In this document: in pieces, positions 24,356 through 38,033 of the stretch
Layout: each line of letters opens with the position of its first letter
Position numbering within the stretch: position 1 is the stretch's first letter
Source of the DNA: Bryum argenteum
Taxonomy: Eukaryota > Streptophyta > Bryopsida > Bryales > Bryaceae
Assembly (NCBI GenBank): GCA_037043015.1
Contig: CM073328.1
Coordinates: 7,613,409 to 7,677,408 of the forward strand
Direction: 5' to 3'
Length of the DNA stretch: 64,000 nt
The notes under the pieces: model-generated
The model's input: the letters and a program-made list of their open reading frames with translations, nothing else
Database searches by the model: none
Told to the model about the DNA's origin: nothing
Translations under genes and position numbers: made by a program

Positions 24356-25629
24356 ACGTATCTTCAATTTTTTACTAGTAGAATCGGGGGGTGGGGGCCT
24401 AATAGATTATTATTGTATTGAGCAACATGAGTAATATTAAATTGGAACATGTGTGTTGAATTCAGCTATTTTATCAATTGCTCAGTTAATGTTAACTAAA
24501 GCAACTGTCATACTCGTTACTACAAACCCCACTTTCATTAGAATGATTGTATTTTGTAAAAACAGGCAAAAACTTTAAAACAAGGTGATATTATAGAAAA
24601 GTGTGATATTACAAGAAACAAGTAATGAAACAAAATATGCCACTTTCGCACGTATTCAAGTACACTTTTTGATGTGACACAATTACATTTAGAATACTAC
24701 CATTTTAAAAAAATGCCAAATAATTTCAAGTAGTCACATGAGAAAACCTTTTGATTCCGTGAAGTCAAAATAACATAAATTTCCAATTTTGAACCTCATT
24801 CAAGCAAAGAAGTTTAGTTGATTGAGTTTTTTTTGTCAAAATGACAACCCTAAACTAGATTATAACTTTAAAATTTCAAAATGATCTTCTTAATCGAATT
24901 TAAATCTCAAAATTATTTCTTAGAATTCTTGCAACACTTTGTTAATTTGGTACTTTCCAAGAATTGGATTTATGACGAAACCACCTGCAAACATGTTAGT
25001 CTCATTTTCAACCCCCTCAAGTTCTGGTATGGGCAACTTGAATTAGTGCTCTAGTTCTTTGGGTTATAATTTGGTGTGGATGTGGTTATATATACAAGGT
25101 GTATGTGGTGTAATTTGCAAAGTCATATTCCAATTTGGCATGTTTTCATGTCTTATCCAAATCAACATGACTCCTTTGACAATTTTATAAAGTAAATCAA
25201 ACTTCGATAAAAAGAAGTTGATTTGAACATGTAATTTTCTAGTAGTAGAGATTCATATATTTTATAACTTTTTAGATATTTCTCTAAAGGCATTCAATGA
25301 CAAGGTTGATTGAATGACTTTGGCTATGAACGATGTTGTTATTTTAATGTTATGCATCTTAAACATGCAAAACAAACGTAATTGAGTAAGTTATTATGTT
25401 GATGTCATTTCTAGTCGGAATATGTGTTTATAATGTTTGATATATAATTATGTATTCCATTTTAAAGTTCAACAGACATTTCTTATTTATAGATCTATAT
25501 CTATCTATATATATAAAAGAACACGATTACCTGCTAGCGATCCTTTGCAGGTTGCCCGACCTGATGCAGCCGGTTTTCTCTGTTTGCCCTTGGTGATCCT
25601 TCCCGGTAGTAGGGTGGTTTGCCCATGAG
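24356..25629. other. AT-rich intergenic DNA
   Basis: No gene recognised. A TATC/TATA-type microsatellite lies at about 25495-25515. Confidence 0.5.
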
Positions 25630-26770
25630 AGTATACACGGTATGAAGAGTTTTAAAGATTTTGAAGGATTTCCGTAGGTGGTACTTGATTGTTATTAACA
25701 ATTTATTAAATCTCATCAACATAACAAGAGTCGAAGGGACAAGGAATGTGGAACATGTAAAATGGAGCAAAGTAAGGAGTAAAGAGGAGATCAACGGAAC
25801 ATGGAACAAGAACTAGGAATTGGGCGCGGAGAATGGGAACAAAAACAAATAATGAGAACCACATGTGAATGTATGATAGGAACTGGGAACAAATTATGGA
25901 AATCGGGAACAAATGATGAAACCAAGAAGGGAAATTGGGGGATGGCCGGATGGGGGAGCCGGAATCGGGAACAAAGGATGGAAACCACGAATGGGAAATT
26001 AGAGGTTGGGAGTGATTAGTAAAGAAAAAGAGAATGGGGAACCAGAATAGAACAGAAGACAGCTGGGAAGTAGGGATCCATGGAATGAAGGATATCCTAA
26101 AATTCTTATAAAGCAAGGAGATACAATCAACGAGAGAATCAAGGATAGGGGTCAGTTCTTGAGGAGCACCAAATAAAAAGCTCATCCATCGGGATGAGGG
26201 GGAGAAATTAATCAAAGACATGCATGGTCATGGCCATTATTAGTTGGTCATGTATACACAACATAAAAAGTAATTGTTCTAAAGATTTTGAAGAGTTCTC
26301 TAAATGGTATGGGGTTGTTATTAAGAGTTTATTAGATCCCAATAATAAAAATACAAGGAGTTAAAGAGACAAGGAATATGGAACATAAAAATGGGAGCAA
26401 AGAAAGAGTCACTTGAGGGGAGATCCAGGGAACATCGGAGGGGAACCAGGAATCGAGATTAAAGGATAAGAATTACGAAAGGAGGATGAGAACTACTAAC
26501 AAATAATGAGAACCAAGAACAAATGATGGGAACTATATACAAATGATGGAAACTAGGAACAAATGACGGAAACCAAAAAGGAAAGTTGTTGAAACACAAA
26601 AGAAATGATGAGAACGGGGAACGGGCCAAAGCATGGGTAACCCAGAAAAAGGGAACGCAGGACATGCTATAAATCTTAAAAAGTAGGAAGACCATTTACG
26701 AGGGAACCGAGGATAGGGTGTAGTTTTTGAAGAGCACCAAATAAAGTGCTTACCCATGGGACGAGGGGAA
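25630..26770 (+). repeat. Duplicated block of short GGGAACAAATGATGG-type repeats
   Basis: Two tandem copies, about 25630-26215 and 26250-26765, share a beginning (TATACAC..AAGATTTTGAA, then GTTATTAA..TTTATTA) and an end (GAGCACCAAATAAA..GCT). In between, each has an internal array of GGAACAAATGATGGAAACCA-like units of about 20 to 25 bases. The array creates a long but meaningless Phe/Pro/Ser-rich frame on the minus strand at 25706-26221. Confidence 0.75.
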
Positions 26771-26836
26771 CTTACTCACCAATTAATTGAATACTATTTT
26801 TTATTTTGTTTTTGTCCAAAAGACATCGGTATATAG

Positions 26837-27072
26837 AAGTCCTAACCTATATCCTTCGGACTAGGACATCAAAAAGGGCCGATCAATTTTTTTTTTTAAA
26901 ACACGTAAAAAACTAAAAATTTAAACTCAGGTATAAAAAGAAATACGTAGTTGGAGGATTCTCAATAGGGTATAATTATTTTTTATACCGAGGTCTGAAT
27001 TTTTTACATGTTTTCATAAATTTTGATCTTACCTTTTTGATGTCCGTGTCCGGAGGACACAGGTTAGGACTT
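26837..27072. mobile_element. Foldback MITE with long inverted arms
   Basis: The left arm, from AAGTCCTAACCT through GGACATCAAAAAGG to a GGTATAAAAA box, is repeated in inverse order on the right, ending AGGTTAGGACTT. The arms are about 100 bp each with mismatches around a short centre. No coding capacity. Target duplication is unclear, so the superfamily is not assigned. Confidence 0.7.
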
Positions 27073-29046
27073 GTCTCATATAATAATAGAACAACTTAAA
27101 ATCACTTTGTTTCAAAGTAAGGCATAATTTACATTTTGAATGTGTTTGTGGTAATTTTAATCATCAAATCTTGTACCTAACTTGCACATCTCCACATGCA
27201 AGAGCTCCACACATTAGATTCTTACCGAGAGTCTTAATCTAAATTAAAATAGTATGAACTCAAGAGAGGGTGCACTAAGAGTATCTTGACAGACTAGCTT
27301 ATTGTAACGAGGTAAAAGGGGTTGTTAAGTTTCGCATGTCTTTAAATCTACACTCTTTCATAGTCGTGCCAAATGTCCTTGTTATATTGCACCTTGTACC
27401 CAACTTCATCACAATAAGTCAAGTTATTTCAGAAGTGCTTAAAATCCAAAAGTTCAACAATTTTAAAGTCTTCCCAAAAGATAAGACCAAATCCCTAAAA
27501 AGTGAAGTTAAATAAGAAGATAACGTGTTTGGGTAACATTTGAGTGGGTGACCAAGCAAGTAGCACCCCTTTAGCCAATCTCCTTGGGACGCTTTGAATC
27601 CAAACCACTATCTTGCTCAGGCCTCAAATTGATATATCAACCTCCATAAACATAACTCCATAAGCATAATATTCAATGACCTTTTGGAACAATAGTTTTC
27701 AATCGACTCAAATTTTTTGATCAAGAACTTAAACTTTTTCAAACTAAAAGCAAGACTAATCCACGTTCAACCAAGTCGAACAACTGAAGTTCTATGCATT
27801 CACTATCATACGATCTACTTAGTAACGAAAGAAAAAACAAACCAAAAAGACAATGTACACAATGTCCAAAGCAATCATGTCCACAAACTGAACTCTGTTA
27901 TTAAAGACTTCAGATTCCAACTCTGAGCCCATTTAAATTGCATGGTTGCTTGTATATTGAAAGAGTATCTAGCTAGATGATGCTACTCCCGTCAAAGCAG
28001 ATCCATTCTGTGCCCAAAACAACGATGTAGGTGTTTGAGCATGAGACAACCATCTTCACAGATATGCACCGCTCCATGTGGGGCCCTATTTTTCATTCAA
28101 AAGAATCGAACGATCTCAACATAAGTACTTGAATTCGCTTTGAAATAATAATCACTTGAATCATGTTCTTGAAATCTTCCTTTGTAAAACGGTGTCTCAA
28201 GTCGAAGAGAGTCAATAAAAACTGTTTGCAAAAGCAGTGTGAATGAGCAAATCCAGGTTCAAGAGAGCCTTACTTTCGAGAAGTTAATATTTTAGACCTT
28301 GAGATTTACATGTCATCTGAAAGTCCAGTGATGAGGACAACGTTTTGAGCCAAGCCTCACACAAATGAACCTCCATTCCGTGACGATGATAATATTCTGC
28401 AAAAATGGTTAGAACTCAAGAACGTGATATTACAAGATAGGGAAATTACAAGGAAAAATTTGAGTTCTTTCTGATGGCACCATACGGTTCATCGAAGAAG
28501 CATAAACAAAATGGTACAAAATGGGAATCTCGGTATGTCAAATAGCACTTAAATTAATGGAACTGCTCACAGAGTCTGAGTGTCGGCACACGATAGCAAG
28601 CAAGACTCTGAAGAGCGAGACATACTAACAGCTTTTCGGGCTAGAGGACTGGTACCTTTTCTTATCACTGTAGTATCTTTTTACAATTCAAACTCTGGAT
28701 ATTACATTACATAAGCTTGCACATGTTTACAAGCTCGGTAACCGATGGTAACAACAGAATGCGTGACTTAACGAGCAGTGGAATAATTGCTCATGAAAGT
28801 GTGCAATTGTAGCTGTTGTCTCACCTTTACTCATGTGAAATTTGGAGATTGCATTTGTTTTGCTCACATTGGTTGCACTAATGTCTTCCGAGGAATGAGT
28901 TTCTGAATCACGATTTCGAGAGAAAGGTTGTTTGTAACAAACTCAGTCACTCTCATGGCTCCTTTTAATCAAGATAAAGACGGACCCTTGCAGCCGCTCC
29001 ATTCATGTGGATTTTGCATACTCGGCGACATGTACCTTAATGCGTC
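27073..29046. other. Intergenic DNA, no gene recognised
   Basis: Only short frames (27717-27926). No repeats with clear ends, no RNA gene recognised. Confidence 0.45.
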
Positions 29047-29049
29047 TTA

Positions 29050-29497
29050 GGGACGCTTTCACTAATAAAAAATGGTGTCTGTAATTACATGTTCAGAATT
29101 ATATAGAACCACTTTCTTTTTTCTATAACTTTGTGTTCTTCAATCATTTATTACAATTGTCAATTTTCATCACATTTTTTATTTATCTAATACTAGTGTA
29201 GGTTGGTCTTCTATACTAATAAAAATCTACAAAATAGTGGTAGTTGTGTTGATTGATTTAAGGATACGAAGTTGGGAGAAAAATAGGCGGTTCTATGTAA
29301 TTGTGGTCATGTAATTACGAACAAATTTTGGACACCATTTTTGGAGCCAAGCCGAGCATGAGGCCAAAGGAGTGCAAAAATTCTCTTAGTGTGATTGGTC
29401 CATTTCTTGTGATTCAAAAAATAAATCAATCACATTTAGAGGATTTTTGCCCTCTATCAGCTTCATGTATGGTTTGACTCCCCATGTAAAGCGTCCC
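29050..29497. mobile_element. PIF/Harbinger-like MITE with TTA target duplication
   Basis: The 448-bp element has ends GGGACGCTTT (left) and its complement AAAGCGTCCC (right), each flanked by TTA (29047-29049, 29498-29500). Inverted similarity continues inward (ATGGTGTC.., GTAATTACATG, ATAGAACC). A 3-bp TTA duplication with G-rich ends is typical of Tourist-type MITEs. Non-coding. Confidence 0.7.
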
Positions 29498-29500
29498 TTA

Positions 29501-32500
29501 GGTAACCAACTCAAGGGTGGTGCAAATTTTAGCGAGGTAAATCTTTATGGTAGTGAAGTTAATTGTGCAAGCAATTTGATTTGTGAGCATGAGCAAAGTA
29601 AGTAAAAGATTTTGAACCTACGGTTGGAATCATCATATGTGAACCCTTTTAATATGTACTATGAGTTTATGAATTGAACTTGTAGGTGTTTCTAGAATAA
29701 TCCATTCTAGAATATTTACTAGTGAGTACATTAAAAATCAACCTTCAAAACTATAATATAAGTAATGCCACATTTAACTAAATCTAGACTCATCTAGGAA
29801 TTCCAGAGGGGAGGAGATCTTAGAATCCTCAATTTTGTGGAATGACCATTGCACTAATTGAAAATTTACATCAAGGATGTGAGTATCTTAATGTTCTCCA
29901 AAGATCCCCAATTTACATTTTTGTTTTCACATTGTATCTTGTTCACATGGCGAACTCGATGTGTCATACCTCATGTAGAAATCATCCGGCTTGGGCCATT
30001 TTGTTATTGTGTCATTGTTAAGCAGGCTACCGAACTTCCGCTTCGTTCTTGAGATGTCTTGCAACAAGCTCTTTGCTGGAGTATTAATTTGCGAGCTGCT
30101 AATTGAACACTATTAGGTTTCATTGCCATGATCGCTGCCAAGGAGCTATATTATCATCTTCAATACCCTGCATACATGTAACATGTTGCAAGATTGTTGT
30201 CTCCATAGCAGTTTCACAATTGGTTAAGAGATATCGTGACTTTGACTGATTTTGAGCCGGTGTTTGCACTTGTTCTTCCTTCAATCTACTTTGCTTCCAA
30301 GTCTTGCGTCGTCTCACCTTATGTCTCAATCAGCTTCAAGCTTCACTTCGCAAGTTTTAGCAAGTTGTTGTTCTATTTCAATCCTGCAATGAAAGGTGTT
30401 CTCATTTCTTCATCTCCTCTCCTCTCTGTGTACTAACTTAATCATTATCACCTTCCACTTCACACCTACTTTCAAGCAAGCAGAATTTTTTAATTATCAT
30501 TGTAAATCATCGAGATACTTCAAAGTTGAAGATTTTCGATGAATCAACTAGCTGTCAGAGGAACAAAAGATAGTTGATTGAGGATTAAATAGATCAGCGG
30601 GGAGAAGAGGCCATCCTTTCTCGTATTCATTTCTCATACAATGGACCACATGCGTAAAATCTCATTTGTCTTCCGGTTGTCCCTCGTGTTGTAATCAATC
30701 AATCACAAAACAACACATGGAATACCACCAAATTCAGAACATTAGGGTTTCTCAATTTGCAATGGCACATGCGATGTCAATCTTACAGAGTAATCAAGGT
30801 TCAAATTCCCCTTGCATCTCGTACATAGATGGGTAGAATTTGAACATGAGTGGAACACACTGTAGGAAATGATTTTTTTTTGCTAAAATTGAAATTTCTA
30901 TCATTTTCTTTTCAGTTCTGAAATTCATCCATACTTGCATCGAGAGTATCTCTAGAATGCCAAAGACCAAACTTTCGACAATATTCTTGGGCTTCAAGAA
31001 AGCATAGACCAATTCAGTTTCCATTTTGACCCAAAATTCCCACGTCCACAAAGTCAATATGGCCATGTTAGTAGCACATTTCAATTCTTCTCAATATTGT
31101 ACAATGATCCCTCGGAGTTTCAGAACACACTTGAATGACAGTTTCTATAGAATGATGTGTCGATGGAAGATCAACTGAATATGTACCTTTTTTTTCCGCA
31201 CTTGTAAGACTGATTCGATATTTTCAAGTCAGAGAATGATGGTGAAAGCTCCAGCAATCACCAAATCCAGCCATTTCAATCCACGATGTCGATCGTCGGC
31301 TGATTCGATTCTATTCTTATTCGTCAGGGGAATGCAACCATCTGGAATTAATGCAGTGAGAACGAAACCCCTCATCATTCGGATTTACTAGCTTGGATCA
31401 TTAAAAGAATCAACACTGTGATGGTTCGACTGGAAAACGACCCCTCCGGATCGACTGCAGACATTCTTGTACCTGAGAAATCACAAAATCAGCGCACAAT
31501 CTGATCGAATATGTGTTGTAAGACATTCGTGGATCGACATGATAATCATTGCAAATAATTGGAGCGGACGTTGACGATCAACATCAGCACGTATGAATTA
31601 AGACGATGTTGATCCACTCCTACTGTTGGGTTCTTATTTACCAACAATGCTTTGAGTGTAGATCGTACAGAAGTATTGCTTCAGTGTAAGTGTTGAGTTG
31701 GTTTGAAGTTTTCGGACCTCGATATTAGTGTCTGATTTGAAAAATTGGACTTTGAAGGTACTTAGTGTGAAGCAAATCAAGTGTTAACTTGCTGAATCAC
31801 CAAGAAAATTATGATTTTTTGCGAATTTTGTTCAATTTACATGTGATTTCAAGGAAATGTGATTTCAAGGAAGGAGAAAGAGATTTTTTACGAATTGGAT
31901 CAGTTTTCGATGGGATTGAAAAATATGCCACATTCAGGTTGTGATGAATTGGAGGGATTGAGTACTTCTATTCACACAGGTAAGAATTGACAAACATTAT
32001 CAGTTTGAGAAGAAGCAAAGATGCAAATTTTAGGAGTGGTTTACAGTACACATCTTGCATGGTGAGTCCACAAGGCATCATATTGTGTGATTTCACTGAC
32101 CCAACACGGATTAGCCTTTCACTTCATAACACAATACCTTGTTTAAGGTACTCTCCAAACGTGACTTTTATGAAAACAAAAACGTAGCAAGTGAAGTCCA
32201 ATGTTAGTAACGGTACTACCCCTAGTTAATATCTGAACAACTCTCGAAACGTAACTTTTATGTGCTTATCAGGTGGAAGGAGGGCCATCAATCACCCCTT
32301 GCTACACAATAACTCTTCCAAACTTGCTCAAATTCCATTAGTTGGATGCAATCCTTTTGGACATGGAATCACCTCTCTTCAGCTTCTTTGTTTATGTCTT
32401 TAGGTTTCCGCCATCAACAAGTTCTAGTATGTTAAACGAAGATAGTAATCTTGAGTGGGAACTAGTTGACAATCGCTTAGTTGTGGGATTGGGTAAGCAT

Positions 32501-34785
32501 CAAGAAAATTCACTCAACACAATGTATTTGTTCACATGCAAATTTTGATTCTTGAGTGTTAGCAATTCATGCTATAGGTGACAATGCTCTTAAAACAATA
32601 CAAAACACTGCCAACAACAGAATCAAGGTTGCTCAATTCACATCATTATTTTTTGCGATACAAAGGCTCTACTCTTTAACCCTTATTCGCTAGAAGACAA
32701 ACTATCTAATGTTCAAGCCTTGGACATTTCAAGCCCTTCCAAACGGTAAAGCTCAGCTAAAAAGTACACACTTATGAACATACATAATTATCAAAAAGAA
32801 GAGTACGTAGATCGTACCAAGCTCTCATTGAATAATACTCAGTGAGGGCTATTACATATAAAATAGTGTAACTATAGGTAGGATCCAGTAACAAGGGCTG
32901 CCCTCAGCAGCGGTGAAAGCAGTTCCTTGACATCATCAAAGGCAAGCGCGTCGCTTTGCGGAGATGCTACTCCAGCCAGGGGGGGTGGGGGTGGGGGAAG
33001 ACTATTCGAACAGATCTTTGTTCGTTGTACTGCTAGCGAAAGGTGAAAGGGGAGTAACTACGAAGTTAAGTGACCGGCATGGATAAATGTTATGATGATG
33101 TAAGTCGTCCTTGCATTGAAGCTTCTCTCAGCTCGTCTCCTCGTTTGCAGCGTTTGTTTGCAGGACACCTGAAAAGAGCAACCATAATTGAGCCCCGCCC
33201 CATGCCAACAGCAGGTATGGTACAGCCCCAGGCAACACCCACCCTTTCTCTCTACACATACCAAAGGATGAGATCTCACTTACTCACTCATTGCGCCTAC
33301 CAGCCAAGCTAGCTACTATGCTATCTATGTATCTAGCTCGTAGCTTGATCGGACACCGTCGACTACTTTACTGTTGGAAAATGAGAGCACTTGAAGTTCC
33401 GGAACATTCGATCGGTAGTACGCGCAGATGTGATGTCATGTCGACACCCGGGCTTGACCTGCCAGAGCAAAAGGGTTTGTGTACATCAGCATCACGTGGT
33501 GATTGGTGATAAGTCAATGATAGTACCTACTTTGGAAGCTATACTCGGAGGAGGTATACTCGGAGGAGGGAGAGGAAGAATCAATACAAAAACTTGGTAG
33601 TTTAAGTACTTGGTCACTTTTATTTAGTTTATGGTAGTCACCAGTTGAGTAAATGGCCATATTTGTTCAAAAGAATAATTTGGGTGTACTTCACTACTAT
33701 GTTTAATGTTTTTTGAGAACGAAGCTTTTCAATCTTTTGCATGTTTTTGGAACATCCTTAACGGGCCCATGATTGTAATAAAATATGGTATGTGCAATTC
33801 AAACTGAATGGGAGACTGGGGGTAGAATGTTGAGATTGAGTATCAGGCGAGTACGCTGCCTGACTGTTCTGCACAATCTGCAGCAGAATTCCCCAGTGGG
33901 AATTATTGTTGTAGAATTCCGATCTGCCCTGCAAGCATGCAACACCACTCTCTCAGTCCTGCTACTGTCTCTTCCTCTGTATGCTAAGCTTTGTACAAAT
34001 GCGCTTGAGTATCACCATAACTTCGTTAGGTTGAGGATGATAGGTGCATGTCGTTGTGGGCTTTGTATTGGTTTCTCTTATTTTGATACTACGTGGAAAG
34101 GGATCTTAATAGCATGGTTGAGCATTCAGAAGTGACCTGAAAAACCTAAAATCCGGGGTTGTTTGATAGAGGCGAAAAATCGCGATTTTCCAATGCCTCA
34201 CGGCGTGAGCGCTCCAAGCAACTTATACAAGCCTACTGCAAAGTCCTTAAGACCAAGAGGGGAGAGGGATTCCCTACGATTCAGAAAAAACTGAACCGGA
34301 GACCACTTGGGGATTGAAACTACACTCTAGCTAAATTACTAGCCGGAAATACTAAAAAGAAGCCATGAAGGGTTTCTCTAATCTGGCTTACGAGGCATGC
34401 AGAAGTGACCTTATTTATTACAAGCCAAGAGTTGAAATCTCATATGCTTGCTACCTACAAGCTAAGAGTTGATATCTCACATGTGTGTTACTAGTGGGGG
34501 GATTATTCTTGGATGCACCTAGTACCTTGTATACCCACCTACTACTACTTATAAGAATCTAAGTGAATGATTGTCTTTTAACTGGAGTCTTTCTTGTTTT
34601 CACTATATTGTGGGCAATCTCTGTCATACGACACCTAGCTAGTCTTTACTTTGGATCAAAAGTTTGAACAACTACACACCTACTGAATCAACATGGAGAA
34701 AGTACCACATGCCTTCTTGAGGTAATTAGGCTCATGACCATGATTGAGGGGATTGTAAGTTTATTCTGTGTATCCACAATTGAAG
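29501..34785. other. Long gene-poor tract
   Basis: No convincing gene. Frames at 30120-30329 (minus), 30794-31084 (minus), 32342-32548 and 33785-34135 lack recognisable motifs and introns with coding continuations. A G-rich run sits near 32980-32996. Bases 32900-33600 are less AT-rich than the rest and could be transcribed, but I cannot assign a product. Confidence 0.35.
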
Positions 34786-34918
34786 AAACATGGTCTCTAA
34801 TGAACCAAGCGAGTACACCCAATACTTGCAAGTTACATCAAATACATAAATGTTATACTCGCTTGGGTGTACTCTACATGTAATCAGTGTACTTGCTTTG
34901 TTTACTAGGACCATGTTT
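34786..34918. mobile_element. Small foldback element
   Basis: 133 bp bounded by AAACATGGTC and its complement GACCATGTTT. The interior holds further inverse pairing (AGCGAGTACACCCAA near 34808 against a CTCGCTTGGGTGTACT stretch near 34858). It is probably a MITE or a long hairpin; no target duplication was seen. Confidence 0.55.
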
Positions 34919-36770
34919 CTATTAGTGACTTGACTATGACGATTCTTCATGGACCTTGTCAATGAATAGATCTACAAACCCTTTAAGTACCTACACATTT
35001 ATTGTTCAATTAGACACCAAAAACTAAATGAGAAAAAATTATGTTGAAAAAGACTCAATTAAGTATTCTCATGTCTATAGAGATATGGCTAATGGCCATT
35101 GTGCACAATTTTAGGTGCTCTTTGAAGCTCTATTTGCATTCATGAGTCCAAAAGCAATCTAAAAGCACTATCTTTAATTTCTAAGTGAAAATCTCATCAT
35201 AAAATATTCAACTATATCAAGCATAACCTACATCCTTACATTAAGGCTATTAAAGTCAAATCTTCTCTTCCCATCATAAATGAGAGTGGCCTCAGAATTG
35301 CCAACATTCCTCAAAACCGCCCTCTTTTGATGCAAGATGCAAATCTTTAATCTTGGAAAAAAGTAAGATCTTGATATTTGGTGAAATTTTCAAATTAAAT
35401 TTCTACATTTGAATAGATTTTGAGAACATATGAGAGATATACTGCACTTCTAGGCATATTTCGCATGCCCTAATTATAGTGTTTTATAACTTCAAGTCAT
35501 AGTGAATATCTCCTAAAGTATGAGGTATTTTGAAGCATGATTGGTCTTGTTGGAAAGATACGAAAAAACTCTACAATCCTCACAAAGTTCCAACTTCATC
35601 TAGTAACTCAAAGGTTCACTAAAGTCAAAACGTCCTGTTTCGAGCTTCCCTCTCCTTCACATGGAATATACTTCCTTACCAAATTGATAAAGACACTAGT
35701 ATGGAATCTTTCGATAATCAAAGAATCCCCAAACAACTCATACCCTCTAAACATTGCACATTAACCCCACTTCTATCTTTAATGAGTTCAATGATTCCAC
35801 ACTCCCAACCGACCACAACATGCATGAAAAGGTGAGATTTCCTGTTGCAAAACAAACTTATCTCACAAATAGAAAATGAATCAATTTGTAAGCACATTTA
35901 GAATCTCCTACTAACTTACATGAAGGGCGGATTAACTTTACTTTTGGTGCAACTGGGAGCTCTAGCTCCCAATTAATAAAACAATGCAATAAAATAATGA
36001 TAAGAAATTCAATAGAATAATGAAAGAGCGTCATCAAGGAGGGGGGCGTCGGTGGTGTTAAAACTCTGATGCAGCTGATCAAGAGGCATTGATTGATTGA
36101 TCAGCCTCACCATGAAACATGGCACGTTTCCAGCACGTTGATATTTGAATAAACATTACTTTCAACTACATGATAAGAGTTGTTGATTAGTGTTATGATT
36201 TGAAAATGTTATAAGTGTATATTGTTGACATAAAATTTTATCACAAATATAGATTTCAATACTATTTAAAATCCTCAAAATTGGAAGTGGGTTTCGATTT
36301 AATTTGTGGAAAGGAAATTTAGTCAACTTTGATGGTTATTATCTCACAAATGAAGAAGAATCAATGGTTTGAATTTTTATTGTAAGGAGAAGGTCAAGAT
36401 AAACCCTAAAGCTCCTTGGTGTTTTTTGGGAGCTTGAAACTTTAAAACTTGCAATTCACTATCTCCATGTACTCCCTGTAGTGTGGATCAAAATTTCTTA
36501 CTATTTTCAGACTTCCAACTGTAAGGACTTGTCATTAAGCCTATTTTTAATTTTTTGGTCAGAAATTGACCGTTGGATGTTTATCATCTCAAAGATCGTA
36601 ACATACATAGTTTGTCTCCAAAGTTTTTTTTTTTGACATTTTGAACGTTGGTTTTGAGAATTTTCGAGGTTGCCCTCGTAGATTTTGGTGATATTTTTAA
36701 TTTCGGTCACTTAGGAGCCTCATATTTTCTAATAAATATCATCAGCCTTGTATTTACTATCTTTGGCTTG
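34919..36770. other. Repeat-like AT-rich DNA
   Basis: No gene recognised. Bases 35520-35640 resemble 57395-57490 (TGGTCTTGT...ACTCTACAA.CCT.C), so parts belong to dispersed repeat R1. Confidence 0.4.
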
Positions 36771-36775
36771 CATAA

Positions 36776-37340
36776 AATTAAACATTTTGCAGGTTGTGGA
36801 GTTTTTCCATACTTTAGAAGTTACACCGCAAAAAATCAAAACTTCACCAAAAATTGAGTTTTTTTTTTTCTTTTCTCTCCAGGTTTTGATTTGTGTGCAT
36901 ATTCATAAGGTTTTAAAGGATGATCTCATCGTTTGAATCTTCAATTCACTTTTCTTCACATACCTTTTTTATCGTCAAAGGCAGGCCTTTGTAGTTGAAT
37001 TTTAACATACCTCCATGTGAAAATTCAAGCATTTCTTTAGGTTTTATAGATTGCATGAGGGTAAAAATTGTATATACATGTTCCAAACCCACTTAGGAAC
37101 AAGAAAGTGAAGAGCCCTAGTTCAAATTTACTCTTACAATTGGTTTTTTGGGCTCACAAAAATCTTCAAACCCCTTTTGCAAGAAGTGATTTTTTATTAT
37201 TTAAAAAAAATTTTAAAAAAAATTGTTTCATTTTTTTTCTCTTTTCTTTCAACTTTGAATGTTATGATCTCATAATTGGTGAGGAATTTGAAGCTAAGTT
37301 TTGGTTCACACGTACATGAACAAGTTGGGTACAAGATCTT
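36776..37340 (+). repeat. Dispersed repeat R1, copy 1 (uninterrupted)
   Basis: In reverse complement this matches 40917-42330 and 57087-57500. Shared landmarks are AAATTCCTCACCAATT.TGAGATCATAA, GTGAGCC.AA, and TTTAGGTTTTATAGAT next to CATACCTCCATG. At 36985-37060 it preserves the site that in the 41-kb copy holds an insertion. Non-coding and of unknown class. Confidence 0.6.
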
Positions 37341-37344
37341 ACAA

Positions 37345-38030
37345 TTATATACTTAAGATAACGTCAAAAGTTGAAAATTTTCATCTAGCATTGAAAGAGG
37401 GTGGTTTTGAGACCATTTGGCACTGTTGGGGCCTTCCGACTTTTTGGGTTTTAGGACCTGCTCCATTTTAGACCACTCTACCATATAAGTTATATTCACT
37501 TAATCTGAAGGCATTTGATCAGCGGATAATGCTAACATTAATTCAATCCCGTTATTTGTTTATTAATTTTTTTGGTAAGTTTTGTGTAATATGGGCTTGT
37601 CAGCTCATGATTTACATTTTCTTTTTTAATAAGATTTCGAGTCTGTGGTTTTGATTTTGTAGAATTTTCAAAATAGGAAGCATCCAGGCTGAAATTATGA
37701 GGTCGAACATGCCTTGATACTCATCAATTAAGAGCTCTATTGGTGGGGTCGTTGGGTTTTTTATTAGCAAAAATGAAAAAGAGAAATTAGTAATAGTTGT
37801 TTGTTTATCATTTATCATTAATTCTTTAAAATTAACATTTGTTCTTTATTTTCAAACCTTAACTTCCTATTTTTGTAAAATCATTATTTGTTACATTTGT
37901 TCAGGAAGTTTTTATATTTTTTAAATATGAATAAATCAATGTTTCAATCACTCAAGATCTATATAGAACATAAATGAGAGGATTGATGTTTTGGAATGTT
38001 CAAAAATAGATGTTTTCTTGGTAAATCAAT
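37345..38030. other. AT-rich intergenic DNA
   Basis: No gene or defined repeat recognised; only a short minus frame at 37612-37818 with low-complexity content. Confidence 0.4.
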
Positions 38031-38033
38031 CTC

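Noticed and set aside
25706-26221. 171-residue minus-strand frame
   Set aside because: Phe/Pro/Ser-rich product is a read-through of the GGGAACAAATGATGG-type minisatellite; no domain, repeats in step with the DNA units.
27535-27600. GGGTGACC..AGTAGCACC, first taken for a 5S rRNA fragment
   Set aside because: Only a few bases agree; the promoter box and flanking helices of 5S are missing.
32670-32690. TTAACCCTTATTCGC, candidate piggyBac-like end
   Set aside because: No inverted partner with TTAA found within several kb.
33785-34135. 116-residue plus frame
   Set aside because: No motif, no signal peptide, no splice partners; within the length expected for chance frames.
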